From the NCBI RefSeq assembly GCF_010894455.1, contig NZ_JAAIXY010000032.1:39139-103138 (forward strand): a stretch of 64,000 nucleotides of DNA, given 5' to 3'. A program made the position numbers and the translations under genes. Position 1 is the first letter of the stretch; each line of letters begins with the position of its first letter. This DNA is from Myxococcus eversor. GTDB lineage: Bacteria > Myxococcota > Myxococcia > Myxococcales > Myxococcaceae. The notes beneath the pieces are model-generated. The model saw only the letters and a list, made by a program, of their open reading frames with translations, ran no database searches and had not been told where the DNA came from. Of this stretch, positions 18,276 through 28,302 are shown one piece after another.

Positions 18276-18297
18276 CGCCGGAGTATCCCGGCGTCAC
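18272..18297. terminator. Bidirectional terminator hairpin between convergent genes
   Basis: GTGACGCCGG (18272-18281), loop AGTATC, CCGGCGTCAC (18288-18297): perfect 10-bp arms. The TGA stops of both convergent genes lie within the arms, one per strand. There is no long T-run on either side. Confidence 0.65.
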
Positions 18298-18710
18298 TTC
18301 CAGGCGCAGCCCTTGATCTTCCCGCAGAAGGTCGCGTTCGTGGCCTTCTGGCAGTCCATGGCGATGCCCATGCACATCTTCGATGCATACGAGTAGGAAC
18401 ACCCCGGCTGGCTGTTGCAGAAGACGCTCGAGTACACACCGCAGAAGGTCGCCTTGCCGGTGCACTTGCCCGCGCCTCCGCTCGGCGCCGTGTCGTCCTC
18501 GGCCTTCGCCGCGTCGTCCTTCCCGGGCGGCTGCTTCGCCGTTCCGTCCTCCGCGTCGCTCGGTGTCGCGGCGGGTTTCGCCTGGGTTTTCTTGTTTTGT
18601 GTCTTGTCGTTGGAGGAGGGGCCCTCCGCACTGGCGGGAGGAGCACAGGCGAGCATCACCGCCGTCACCAGTCCCATGACGAGTCCCAGCCGTTGCGCGT
18701 GGCGAAGCAT
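18294..18710 (-). CDS. Small exported Cys-rich protein
   Basis: A 138-residue protein. It has an N-terminal signal peptide (cleavage near PASAEG; LACAPP could be a lipobox alternative), a charged linker rich in Lys, Asp, Pro and Ala (~30-80), and a ~55-residue C-terminal domain with eight cysteines. That domain contains two FCG elements (KATFCG and NATFCG), and CNSQPGC has a counterpart in CGKIKGC. The pattern suggests a duplicated disulfide-bonded unit secreted to the periplasm or surface. No family is recognised. It is divergent from the Ser/Thr kinase gene and convergent with the cNMP protein. Confidence 0.75.
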   Translation of the reverse strand: MLRHAQRLGLVMGLVTAVMLACAPPASAEGPSSNDKTQNKKTQAKPAATPSDAEDGTAKQPPGKDDAAKAEDDTAPSGGAGKCTGKATFCGVYSSVFCNSQPGCSYSYASKMCMGIAMDCQKATNATFCGKIKGCAWK

Positions 18711-18816
18711 CTGCCGTCCTTTCGGCGCGGAGCGCGGTGGCCCCGCCGTGGTTTGAACAGGTCAGTGTAGAGGACTCCTTCCGGGCGTGGGGGTGGAGGC
18801 GTGCTCGGCGGCCTGC

Positions 18817-18840
18817 CCCACCCAAGGGGGTGGGTCCTTT
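18817..18840 (+). other. Stem-loop upstream of the Ser/Thr kinase gene
   Basis: CCCACCC, loop AAGG, GGGTGGG (18817-18834), followed by TCCTTTT. The shape is terminator-like on the plus strand but lies upstream of the kinase start in a divergent intergenic region, so it may be an attenuator or coincidental. Confidence 0.3.
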
Positions 18841-18881
18841 TCGCGCGACTGTCATCGACGGAGGTGGCTCGCGCGGATAAC

Positions 18882-21287
18882 ATGCCGGCGCTCATGGCCA
18901 GGCAGGATGGCGCCAGCGAAGATCCCGACCGGGGGCGGCGCATTGGAAAATACGAAATCCTCACCCGCCTCTCGATGGGAGGAATGGCGGAGCTGTTCCT
19001 CGCCTTCACCTCGGGGCCGGGCGGATTTCGCAAGTTCGTGGCCGTCAAGCAGATCCTCCCGGACATCAAGAAGGACGAGCAGTTCGTCCAGATGTTCCTG
19101 GATGAGGCGCGAATCACGGCGGCGTTCTCGCACGCGAACATCGGGCAGGTGTTCGACCTGGGCGAGGACGGCGGCGAGCTGTACCTGGCCATGGAGTTCC
19201 TGCCCGGCCAGAACCTGGAGCAGGTGGTCAAGGCCGCCGCGCGCCAGCAGTACGCGCTGCCGCTCGGCTTCATCGGCCGGGTGATTCGCGATACGTGCCT
19301 GGGGCTGCACTACGCGCACCACTTCACGGACCCCTCCGGGCGTCCCGTCTCGGTGGTGCACCGCGACGTGTCTCCGAAGAACGTGATGCTCACCTATGAC
19401 GGCGTCGTCAAGGTGATCGACTTCGGCATCGCCAAGGCGCGCGGTCGGCTGGGGCGCACCCAGGTAGGCACGGTGAAGGGGACCAGCGGGTACATGTCCC
19501 CGGAGCAGGTGCGCGGCCAGGGGATGGACGGCCGCAGCGACTTGTTCTCCGTGGGGGTGATGCTGCACGAGATGCTCACCGGCCAGCGGCTGTTCAACGG
19601 TCCGCACGAGGCCGCGGTGATGTTGCAGATTGTCGAGGCGAACGTCGTCTCGCCCCGCGCGGGCAACCCGGACATCCCGGAGGCGATGGACGCGGTGGTG
19701 ATGCGCGCGCTGTCGCGCGACGTGGCGCAGCGCTTCGCGAGTGGCCGGGAGATGGCGCGCGCCATCGAGGCGGCGCTGGGCTCGGAGCTGTTCGACGAGG
19801 ACGGCATCACCGAGGTGATGGGCGAGCTGTTCAAGGAGAAGCGCCAGAAGACGCGCACGCTCCTGGAGCTGGCCAGCAGCGCCGAGGACGCCCGGGTCAG
19901 TGAGGCGGCCGGCGCGCTCCAACAGGATGAAGTGGCCGAGCCCGGGGCCGCGACGCGGGTCCCCACGCCGCGCGCCAGGGCCGCTCCGTCGACGGCGGTG
20001 CAGTCCCGCACGGATGTGAGCAGCGCGCCCAAGCCCGTGCCGCAGCGGCGTCCGGCCGCGCCCTCGGACGCGGAGGTGTCCACGCGCGTGGGAGTTGGCA
20101 GCGCGCCCAAGCCCGTGCCGCAGCGGCGTCCGACCACGGCGACGGACGCGGAGCTTCCGACGCGCGTGGGTGCTGGCAGTGGGCCCAAGGCCGTGCCGCA
20201 GCGCAGGAGCGCCTCGGAGGGTGCCTCGGCGACGCCGCGCAAGCCCCGGCTTGCCCTGGAGTCGGGCCTCTCGCGCACGCCCAGGCCCCGTCCCTCGGAG
20301 CCCGAGGAGGCGGTGGAGGATTCGGAGTCGCTCGACGAGCCGAGTGAGCTGTCGACGCAGCAGTTCCGCTCGCGTCCTCCGCGTCCCGGAGCGGCCCAGG
20401 CGGGGGCCCGGAGCGGGGCCCGAGGCGCCGCGCGCAATGGGGCCGAGCGCTCCGACACGCCCCGGCAGACGCCCGTGGCGAAGCCTCCCTCGCGCTGGAT
20501 GGGGCGCCTGGTGCTCCTCCTGGTGCTGGGGGGCCTGGGTTATGCGGCGACGCTGCCCGCCGTCCGAGCGCAGTTCGCGCCCGCGCTCGACTCCGCGAAG
20601 GCCTGGGTGAAGGCGGAGATGGATCCGCAGGCCACGAAGGACCCCTCGGAGGCAGCGGCCTGGCCGCCGCAGCAGAAGCCGGGTCCTCCGCCGGGTTTCC
20701 CGGGCACGACGCCTCCGGCGGATCCGCGCCCGGGCGCGCAGGCCGCCGCACCCGAGCCCGCGCCGACCGAGCCCGCTCCCGAGGCGCCGGAGCCCGTCGA
20801 GAAGCAACCCCCGGAGCCGTCCGGTACGCCCGTCGTGCGCACCGCGTCCGCCACGTCTCCGCGCAAGGGGAAGGACGCCGCGACGTCACCGACGACCGGG
20901 AAGGGTGGGGCGGAGGCCTCCAGCAAGCCGACCCCGAAGCGAGGCGATAGCAAGGCCAAGGACGTGCCCGAGCCGGTCACCACCGTGACGCAGGAAGAGG
21001 ACGTCGCGGAGGTGATGGACACCAGCACCCCCAAGGGCGCGGCGAAGGCGGGCATGGGGTGGATCACCCTCTACACGGTGCCTCGGGCGGCCGTGTTCGA
21101 CGGTGCCACCCAGTTGGGCACCTCTCCGCTGCAGAAGTTCCCGCTGCCGGTGGGGACCTACAGCTTGCGGCTGGTCGACCCCACGAACGCGGACGGGGTG
21201 AGCCGTCGGTTGTCTGCACCCGTCCGCCCCGGTGAGGTGACGAAGCTGCAGATTCGACTGGAGGACCTCCCCCTGTACAAGGAGTGA
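18882..21287 (+). CDS. Membrane-anchored Ser/Thr protein kinase with C-terminal PEGA domain
   Basis: About 800 residues. The kinase domain (first ~290) has a Gly-loop (SMGGMAELF), the VK lysine (VAVKQIL), catalytic HRDVSPKN, DFG (IDFGIAKA) and MSPEQ, so it should be active. A disordered Pro/Arg/Ala linker follows, containing three copies of a ~26-residue repeat (SAPKPVPQRRP). Then come one membrane helix (LVLLLVLGGLGYAATLP), another Pro-rich segment and a PEGA-like domain (AVFDGATQLGTSPLQKFPLP, then VGTYSLRL). This kinase-TM-PEGA plan is common in myxobacteria; the PEGA part is extracytoplasmic. The start is uncertain: 18882 or the in-frame ATG at 18894, neither with a strong ribosome site. 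An upstream extension to 18801 lacks family similarity. Confidence 0.9.
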   Translation: MPALMARQDGASEDPDRGRRIGKYEILTRLSMGGMAELFLAFTSGPGGFRKFVAVKQILPDIKKDEQFVQMFLDEARITAAFSHANIGQVFDLGEDGGELYLAMEFLPGQNLEQVVKAAARQQYALPLGFIGRVIRDTCLGLHYAHHFTDPSGRPVSVVHRDVSPKNVMLTYDGVVKVIDFGIAKARGRLGRTQVGTVKGTSGYMSPEQVRGQGMDGRSDLFSVGVMLHEMLTGQRLFNGPHEAAVMLQIVEANVVSPRAGNPDIPEAMDAVVMRALSRDVAQRFASGREMARAIEAALGSELFDEDGITEVMGELFKEKRQKTRTLLELASSAEDARVSEAAGALQQDEVAEPGAATRVPTPRARAAPSTAVQSRTDVSSAPKPVPQRRPAAPSDAEVSTRVGVGSAPKPVPQRRPTTATDAELPTRVGAGSGPKAVPQRRSASEGASATPRKPRLALESGLSRTPRPRPSEPEEAVEDSESLDEPSELSTQQFRSRPPRPGAAQAGARSGARGAARNGAERSDTPRQTPVAKPPSRWMGRLVLLLVLGGLGYAATLPAVRAQFAPALDSAKAWVKAEMDPQATKDPSEAAAWPPQQKPGPPPGFPGTTPPADPRPGAQAAAPEPAPTEPAPEAPEPVEKQPPEPSGTPVVRTASATSPRKGKDAATSPTTGKGGAEASSKPTPKRGDSKAKDVPEPVTTVTQEEDVAEVMDTSTPKGAAKAGMGWITLYTVPRAAVFDGATQLGTSPLQKFPLPVGTYSLRLVDPTNADGVSRRLSAPVRPGEVTKLQIRLEDLPLYKE
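20019..20220 (+). repeat. 78-bp tandem repeat in the kinase linker (about 2.5-3 copies)
   Basis: The motif CAGCGCGCCCAAGCCCGTG recurs at 20021, 20099 and, diverged, 20177, a constant period of 78 bp (26 codons). It encodes the repeated VGSAPKPVPQRRP linker unit. In-frame repeats like this can change copy number. Confidence 0.7.
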
Positions 21288-21296
21288 GCGCCATCC

Positions 21297-21325
21297 TTGA
21301 CGCTCCCGGACCCCCTCACTAGGGT
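21297..21325 (+). promoter_or_regulatory. Putative promoter of glyQS
   Basis: TTGACG (21297-21302), 17 bp, TAGGGT (21320-21325), 46 bases before the glyQ start and just past the kinase stop. Spacing and hexamers fit a vegetative sigma factor. Confidence 0.55.
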
Positions 21326-21371
21326 CCGCGGGTTCCTCCTTCGACGCACCGCGAGAAGGACACCCAAAGCT

Positions 21372-22353
<982 letters not shown>

Positions 22354-22364
<11 letters not shown>

Positions 22365-24459
22365 TCTGCTGCTGGAAATCGGCGCGGAGGAGATTCCCGC
22401 GTCGTTCATCGGCCCCGCGCTGGAGGACATGCGTCGCGTGTTGACGGAGCGCATGGCGGAGGCGCGCCTGAAGCACGGTGAGGTGAGCGTCTACGGCACG
22501 CCCCGGCGGCTGGCGGTGCTGGTGCGGGACGTGGCGGACGCGGGCGAGGACGTGGTGAAGGAGGTGCTGGGGCCCAGCGCCAAGGCCGCGTTCGACGCGC
22601 AGGGCAAGCCCACCAAGGCGGCCGAGAAGTTCGCCGAGAGCCTCAAGCTGTCGGTGGACGCCCTGGGGCGCTCGCAGACGGCCAAGGGCGAGTACCTGTC
22701 GGCGCGCGTGGAGGAGAAGGGGCGCCCGGCGGCGGACACGTTGAAGGACGCGCTGCACGTCGCGGTGCACTCCATCAACTTCCGCAAGTCCATGCGCTGG
22801 GGTGACGTGGAGTCGTCCTTCGCGCGCCCGGTGCAGTGGCTGGTGGCGCTGCTGGGCGGGGACGTGATTCCCGTCGTCTTCGGCGACGTGAAGAGCGGCC
22901 GTACCACCCACGGTCACCGGTTCCTCTCGCCCGGCGCCATCGAGCTGAAGGCGCCCGCGGACTACGAGGCCTCGCTGGCGAAGGCGAACGTCGTCGCGGA
23001 CATCGCGAAGCGTCGCGCGCAACTGGTGGAGAAGCTGGCGGTGGCGGCGAAGGCGGCCGGCGGCAAGCTGCTGGAGGACGAGGGACTCGTCGACCAGGTG
23101 ACGAACCTGGTGGAGCTGCCCAGCCCCGTTGTCGGGACGTTCGAGGAGCGGCACCTGGACCTTCCTCCGGAGGTGCTGGTGCAGGAGATGAAGAGCCACC
23201 AGCGCTACTTCTCGCTGGTGGACGGGGCGGGGAAGCTCCTGCCCAAGTTCATCGCCGTGTCCAACACGCCCGTGCGTGACGAGCAGCTGAGCCTGCGCGG
23301 CTACCAGCGCGTGCTGCGCGCGCGTCTGGCGGACGGCCGGTTCTTCTACGACGAGGACCGCAAGACGCCGCTGATGGACCGCGTGGAGAAGCTGGGCCGC
23401 GTGGTGTGGCAGGGGCAGCTGGGCACGTATCTGGAGAAGGTGGAGCGCTTCCGCACGCTGGGCGTGTGGCTGGCGGTCCAGACGAAGCGGGCGGGGGAGA
23501 GCGCGACCATCGAGCGCGCCGCCACGCTGGCCAAGGCGGACCTCGTCACCGGCATGGTGGGCGAGTTCCCGGAGCTCCAGGGCGTCATGGGCCGCGAGTA
23601 CGCGCGCGCCAGTGGCGAGCCGGAGGCGGTGGCCCAGGCCATCTTCGAGCACTACCTTCCTCGCGGCGCCGAGGACGCGCTGCCCACGCAGGACGCGGGC
23701 GCGCTCATCGGCATCGCGGACCGGCTGGACTCGCTGTGTGGCATCTTCGCCATCGGCAAGGCGCCCAGCGGCGCGGCGGACCCGTTCGGGTTGCGCCGGG
23801 CGTGCATCGCCATCATCCGGCTGGTGCTGGGGCGGGGCTACCGCTTCAGCCTGGCGGGGGCGGTGGACGAGGCGCTTCGGCTGCTCGCGCCCAAGCTGGC
23901 CAACGTCAAGCGCAAGGCCGGTGACGCCGCGCCCCGTGAGCAGGTGCTGGAGTTCTTCCGGGGGCGCCTCAAGTCCCTGTGGGGCGAGCAGCACCGCACG
24001 GACGTGGTGGAGGCGGTGCTGGCGGCCGGGTTCGACGACCTCGTCGCCGCGCACAAGCGCCTGGAGGCGCTGAGCCTCCTCGTCGGGCGCGCGGACTTCC
24101 AGCCCCTGGCCGTGGCCTTCAAGCGCGTGGTCAACATCGTGGAGAAGCAGGGCCGTGACGTGGCGGGCGGGCAGACGCAGGCCCAGAAGCTGGTGGACGA
24201 CGCCGAGCGGCAACTCCACTCCGCCTTCACCCAGGCCCGAAACTCCGTGGCGGGGTTCGTCCAGTCGGACGACTTCTCCGGCGCCCTGAAGGAGATCACC
24301 GGCTTGAAGCCCGCCGTGGACACCTTCTTCGACAAGGTGATGGTGATGGCCGAGGACAAGGAGCTGCGGGAGAACCGCATCCGGCTCCTCGTGGAGATTG
24401 GCGCCCTGTTCAACCAGGTGGCCGACTTCTCGAAGATCCAGGCCGAAGCGGCAGCCTGA
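22354..24459 (+). CDS. glyS: Glycyl-tRNA synthetase beta subunit
   Basis: A 701-residue subunit, normal length for the family, needed for tRNA recognition. It begins with GTG (VARDLLLEIGAEEIPASFI); LLLEIGAEEIP is the family N-terminal signature, and SFARPVQWLVALL and VQEMKSHQRYFSLVD are further family blocks. The C-terminal ~110 residues correspond to the DALR-type anticodon-binding region. The start lies inside the glyQ 3' end, so translation is coupled. A pair of GC-rich hairpins follows the stop. Confidence 0.97.
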
Positions 24460-24511
24460 CGGCCGTCTTGAGGCTGCCTGCCCCCCGGGGGATGAAGCAT
24501 GTCCCCGGGGG
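24450..24511 (+). terminator. Double hairpin after glyS
   Basis: GGCAGCCT (24450-24457) pairs with AGGCTGCC (24471-24478). A second hairpin is formed by the CCCCCGGGGG-type arms at 24482-24491 and 24503-24511. No T-run follows. It probably ends the glyQS transcript. Confidence 0.5.
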
Positions 24512-24562
24512 CGCTGGTTCGTCGGTTTGCGGGCTCCCGGGAATGGAGGGGCCCCTTTCCGG

Positions 24563-24591
24563 TTGCCCGGGGGGAGGCCCCTTCCTACACT
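24563..24591 (+). promoter_or_regulatory. Putative promoter of the surface-protein pair
   Basis: TTGCCC (24563-24568), 17 bp, TACACT (24586-24591). The ATG at 24605 follows the -10 element by only 13 bases, implying a very short leader. Confidence 0.45.
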
Positions 24592-24604
24592 CCGCCCCCC
24601 TCTG

Positions 24605-26071
24605 ATGCGCGCCTACCTCGTCACCTCCGTGCTGCTGCTCGTGTCGTGTTCCGTCGACTCCGAGCCGAAGCCTCCGCCGTCCACTCGCCTCGTCTATCCG
24701 AGCGGTGTCGCCTTCTGGCGCCCCGAGGCCACCACTTCCACGAATGGATTTTTGTACGTGGCGGGGGCGAACTTCGACAAGTGCTACGGCTCCGGCGCGG
24801 TGACGGCGCTGGACCTCGACGCCCTGGGCCTGCGGCCCTTCGGCAAGGACTTCACCGACACCGCGGAGGTGGCCGCCTTCCCCGCGCGCATCACCGACCT
24901 GCACGTGACGGAGCCGGCCTTCGTCTTCATCGACAGCTTCGCGGGTGAGATGGCGCTGTGGAGTCCGCCCGGCCGCCCGCCCCGGCTGTTCGTCCCGACG
25001 CGAGACGAGGCCAGCTTCCTCCAGGTCATCGACGTGTCGGCTGACGGCGCGAACCTGAGTTGCGAGCAGGGCGGTGGCGGACGCGACTGTCGGGTGAATG
25101 CCCTGTCGCTGGTGGGAGTCCCGGGGTCGTCGAAGGACGGCGTGCCCGGCGCCCCGTCTCCCATGGGTGTCGCCGTGGAGCGCTCCAACCCGGACTCCCG
25201 GGTGTGGGTGACGCACACGGAGCTGGTGGGGCCGCCCGCCGCCCAGTCCCAGACCGAGCTCCAGTCGTACCTGGTCGACCTTCCCGCCTCGGCGCCCGAC
25301 CGCGCGGAGCTGAGCACGTCCAGCTTCGTCCCGCTGGGTGTCAACGGCCTGCTGGCGGGTGCGGCGCACTCGGTGGCCATCGGCGGCCGGTACCTCTATG
25401 CCTCCGGGCGCAACTCCTCCACGAACCAGTTGGGGGCGCTCGCCGCCACCTACGTGTTGAGGCTGGTGGACCGCACGGCGACCGAGCGGGTGCTCGAGTC
25501 GGACCTGCGGGCCATCTACTCCATCCGCGAGGCGCGCGGCATCGCGGTGGCCCCGCTGATGATGCGCGACAACCCCACGCAGGTGGACCCCAACCGCGAG
25601 CGCGTCTACCTGCTGGCGCGCGGCCCCGACACGCTGCTCGTGCTCGACATCGAGAACGCGCTGTCGGACCTCCCCACGCTGCGGGTGGTGTCCGCGCAGT
25701 CGCTGCCGGAGGGTGCCAGCGAGCTGGAGATCATCGTGCGCGGTCCGGGCCGGGGCAGCCTGGTGGCGGTGACGGGCAGCGGCGACGAGGCCGTCTCCAT
25801 CTACGACGAGGAGGTGGGGCAGCTCGTCGCGCAGGTGCTCGTGGGAGACCAGGACCCGGCGCAGCCCAGCCAGCCCTTCGGGCTGACGGTGGACGTGCGA
25901 AACAACGCGGCGCGCCTGTTCGCGACGACCTTTGGCGACGGCCGTGTCGCCGTCATCGACATTCCCAACCTCGACCGGCCGCAGGACGCGCGGCGGGTCG
26001 CCCTGCTCGGCGTGCAGCAGCTCCGCGACACGCGTCAGGGCACCAGTGTGTGCCAGGAGTCCTCCCCGTGA
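24605..26071 (+). CDS. Lipoprotein, beta-propeller-like
   Basis: A 488-residue protein with a lipoprotein signal (VTSVLLLVSC, Cys about residue 15). The body has repeated strand-rich segments such as VAVIDIPN, YLLARGPDTLLVLDIEN and VAVTGSGDEAVSIYDEE, typical of YVTN/NHL-like propeller blades. No specific family is recognised. It is probably anchored at the cell surface or periplasm. The start at 24605 is chosen because it begins the signal peptide; the in-frame upstream extension is not protein-like. The stop overlaps the next start (GTGA), so the pair is coupled. Confidence 0.75.
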   Translation: MRAYLVTSVLLLVSCSVDSEPKPPPSTRLVYPSGVAFWRPEATTSTNGFLYVAGANFDKCYGSGAVTALDLDALGLRPFGKDFTDTAEVAAFPARITDLHVTEPAFVFIDSFAGEMALWSPPGRPPRLFVPTRDEASFLQVIDVSADGANLSCEQGGGGRDCRVNALSLVGVPGSSKDGVPGAPSPMGVAVERSNPDSRVWVTHTELVGPPAAQSQTELQSYLVDLPASAPDRAELSTSSFVPLGVNGLLAGAAHSVAIGGRYLYASGRNSSTNQLGALAATYVLRLVDRTATERVLESDLRAIYSIREARGIAVAPLMMRDNPTQVDPNRERVYLLARGPDTLLVLDIENALSDLPTLRVVSAQSLPEGASELEIIVRGPGRGSLVAVTGSGDEAVSIYDEEVGQLVAQVLVGDQDPAQPSQPFGLTVDVRNNAARLFATTFGDGRVAVIDIPNLDRPQDARRVALLGVQQLRDTRQGTSVCQESSP

Positions 26072-28239
26072 AGCGCGCAACCCTCACCGTCCTCGCCGCG
26101 TGCGCCGGGCTGACCGTCGGTTGCTCCGACACCCAGGCCACGACGGGCTTCGCCGGACTGTCCGGCACCTATGACCTGACCCTCGTCGGCGACCTGGTCT
26201 TCGTCACGTCCTCGGATCGCGACGAGCTCCAGGTGCTGGACCTGGCGGCCAACCCCAAGCAGTTCATCTCCGCGCCCAACCCGCTCCAGACGCTGGCCAT
26301 CCCAGTGCTCGACCGGCCGGACTCGCTCACGCACGACGTGGGCTTCAAGGCGGACGGCTCGGAGCTTCCGGGGCCGTATGTCTACGCGCGCAGCGCCGGG
26401 GCCTCGCAGATCTCCGTGGTGGCCGCCGCCCGTGCGCGGCTGGTGCAGATGCAGCGATTCACCGGGCGCAGTCTGGTGACGGCCTTCGCGGCCCGCTCGC
26501 CGGACGTGCGCCCCGAGGGCGAGCCGCCCGCGCCGAGCGTGCTCTACTACGCCATCCAGGACCCCGACGCGCTCCTGGACATGGACACCGGCGGGGCGCG
26601 CATCGAGCGCCAGCTGGTGCCCGGTCCGGAGGCGCTCGAGGCCGGAGAGGTCGCTCCGCCCTCGGTGACGTTGTTCTGCCTCCAGGTGGGCGAGTCCGTC
26701 CAGGCGATGACGGTGCTGCCCGGCAACCAGCTCGTGGTGGCCACGCGGCAGGCGTCCGGGCAGGCCGGGCGCACGCTGGTGGTGACCGACACGGGGCCGA
26801 CGGCGAGCGCGGACTGCCTCACGCCCTCCGCCGCGACGCGGGATTTGTCCGCGGGCTTCGACAACACGCCCGTGCGCTTCGTGGTCTCCCATCCCCGCGT
26901 CACGCTGCGGCAGGACGACCCGTCGACGCCGACGGTGAACGAGTTCTCCGAGATGCCCGCGGGTCAGTTCGTCTATGGCATCAAGGACGAGGTCGCCTGC
27001 GGCGGGGCGCCGGAGTGCACCGGCGTGCTCGCGGTGGACACGACCACGGGCCTGCGCGCCACGGACCTGAGCGGCGCGCCCATGTTCCCCATCCGTCCCC
27101 CGGATGGTCTGCCCACGGGCCTGGCGCTCGTGCCGAGCGCGCTCTTGCAGTTCATCGTCATCGGCGAGGGAGGCTCGGTGGTGACGAATGACGTCGGCTC
27201 GGTGCCGCTGCTCGGCCTGATGCCCTCGTCCAACGGCACCATCACCGCGTTCTCCGCGGGCGACAGGCGTCACTTCGACCTGGATTCGCGCAAGGCGTTT
27301 TTCACCGCGGTGGCCCGCAACGCGTCGGAAGAGGCGATCGAAATCGGCGCCAACGTGAACACGCTCGTCAACGTGTCGCAGAGCCTGAACTACCCCTGTG
27401 ACCCGGCGAACCCCACCGGGCAGAGAACCGCCGACCAGACGGGCCTCTTCGAGGGCTCGGTGCCAGACGGCATCTTCCGCTTCGTCTACCAGGGTGCGTT
27501 CCCAGGAATGATCGACCTGCAGCGGGACCTGTCGACGCCGACGACCTTCGAGGTCCCCCAGTCCGCCGTGGCCAGCCAGCAGGTGAGGGAAGGGGACGTC
27601 GTTGTCCTGGCCAGCCTGGACATCATCTGCACGACGGATCTGATCGTGTCGTCGGTGCGGCCCGCGACGGAAGCGGGGAGGGTGCGGTTGGAGACGCTCA
27701 CCTCCATTCCAGAGAGCTGCTCGCAGCTCCCGCTCTTCACGGTGCGTGCGTCGGGAACTCAATCCTTCCTGCTGGTGGACCAGAACGGCACCCTGTTGTC
27801 CCGAGACGTGACCGGGACGAGCGCGACCGTCCCCGGGTATGAGATTCCGACGGCCTACACCTTCCACCCGGCGGACTTCCTGGCGACGACGTCGCTTTCG
27901 GGCTGCGACTCCGGAGCGCTGACGGTGCCCCTCTATCCGACGACGCCGCCTCCCCTGCGCCTGCGCGCGGAAGCCGTCCAGAGCCTCGTCCGAGGCGACC
28001 GCTACGTGGTGACGGTGGGCTCGGGCGTGGCCACCTACGTCGCCGGAGTGGACACCTCCAACAACTCAGGAGCGGCGCTGCAGTTCTACACGCTGCCGGG
28101 GCCCGTGGCGGCCTCCCAGGCGGGCGGCGCGGGGCTGGCCTACATCGCCTACCCCTCCGCTGATGGAATTCTACAGGTGAACCTGGAGCTGCTCTTCCCC
28201 AACGCCCTCAACGCCCAGGCCCTGGTGAGGCTCGACTAA
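26068..28239 (+). CDS. Lipoprotein with repeated propeller-like blades, partner of the upstream lipoprotein
   Basis: A 723-residue protein starting with GTG (VKRATLTVLAACAGLTVGC), a lipoprotein signal with Cys at about residue 19. Early segments (LTLVGDLVFVTSSDRDELQV, then LDL) resemble beta-propeller blades. The C-terminal third is strand-rich without a named domain, and it contains about a dozen Cys residues in the mature part. It is four-base coupled (GTGA) to the preceding lipoprotein and is probably its functional partner on the envelope. The role is unknown. A longer in-frame ORF from 25060 overlaps the upstream gene and is rejected. Confidence 0.75.
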   Translation: MKRATLTVLAACAGLTVGCSDTQATTGFAGLSGTYDLTLVGDLVFVTSSDRDELQVLDLAANPKQFISAPNPLQTLAIPVLDRPDSLTHDVGFKADGSELPGPYVYARSAGASQISVVAAARARLVQMQRFTGRSLVTAFAARSPDVRPEGEPPAPSVLYYAIQDPDALLDMDTGGARIERQLVPGPEALEAGEVAPPSVTLFCLQVGESVQAMTVLPGNQLVVATRQASGQAGRTLVVTDTGPTASADCLTPSAATRDLSAGFDNTPVRFVVSHPRVTLRQDDPSTPTVNEFSEMPAGQFVYGIKDEVACGGAPECTGVLAVDTTTGLRATDLSGAPMFPIRPPDGLPTGLALVPSALLQFIVIGEGGSVVTNDVGSVPLLGLMPSSNGTITAFSAGDRRHFDLDSRKAFFTAVARNASEEAIEIGANVNTLVNVSQSLNYPCDPANPTGQRTADQTGLFEGSVPDGIFRFVYQGAFPGMIDLQRDLSTPTTFEVPQSAVASQQVREGDVVVLASLDIICTTDLIVSSVRPATEAGRVRLETLTSIPESCSQLPLFTVRASGTQSFLLVDQNGTLLSRDVTGTSATVPGYEIPTAYTFHPADFLATTSLSGCDSGALTVPLYPTTPPPLRLRAEAVQSLVRGDRYVVTVGSGVATYVAGVDTSNNSGAALQFYTLPGPVAASQAGGAGLAYIAYPSADGILQVNLELLFPNALNAQALVRLD

Positions 28240-28269
28240 TTGGGCGTGGCCTGGGGTGTCTGATAGAGT
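28240..28269 (+). promoter_or_regulatory. Putative promoter of the FHA/Tad-like locus
   Basis: TTGGGC (28240-28245), 18 bp, TAGAGT (28264-28269), 34 bases before the start at 28303. It is the first promoter-like element after the lipoprotein pair. Confidence 0.4.
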
Positions 28270-28302
28270 CCGGGTCATCCTGTACCGTCCGAGTCAAGAC
28301 CG

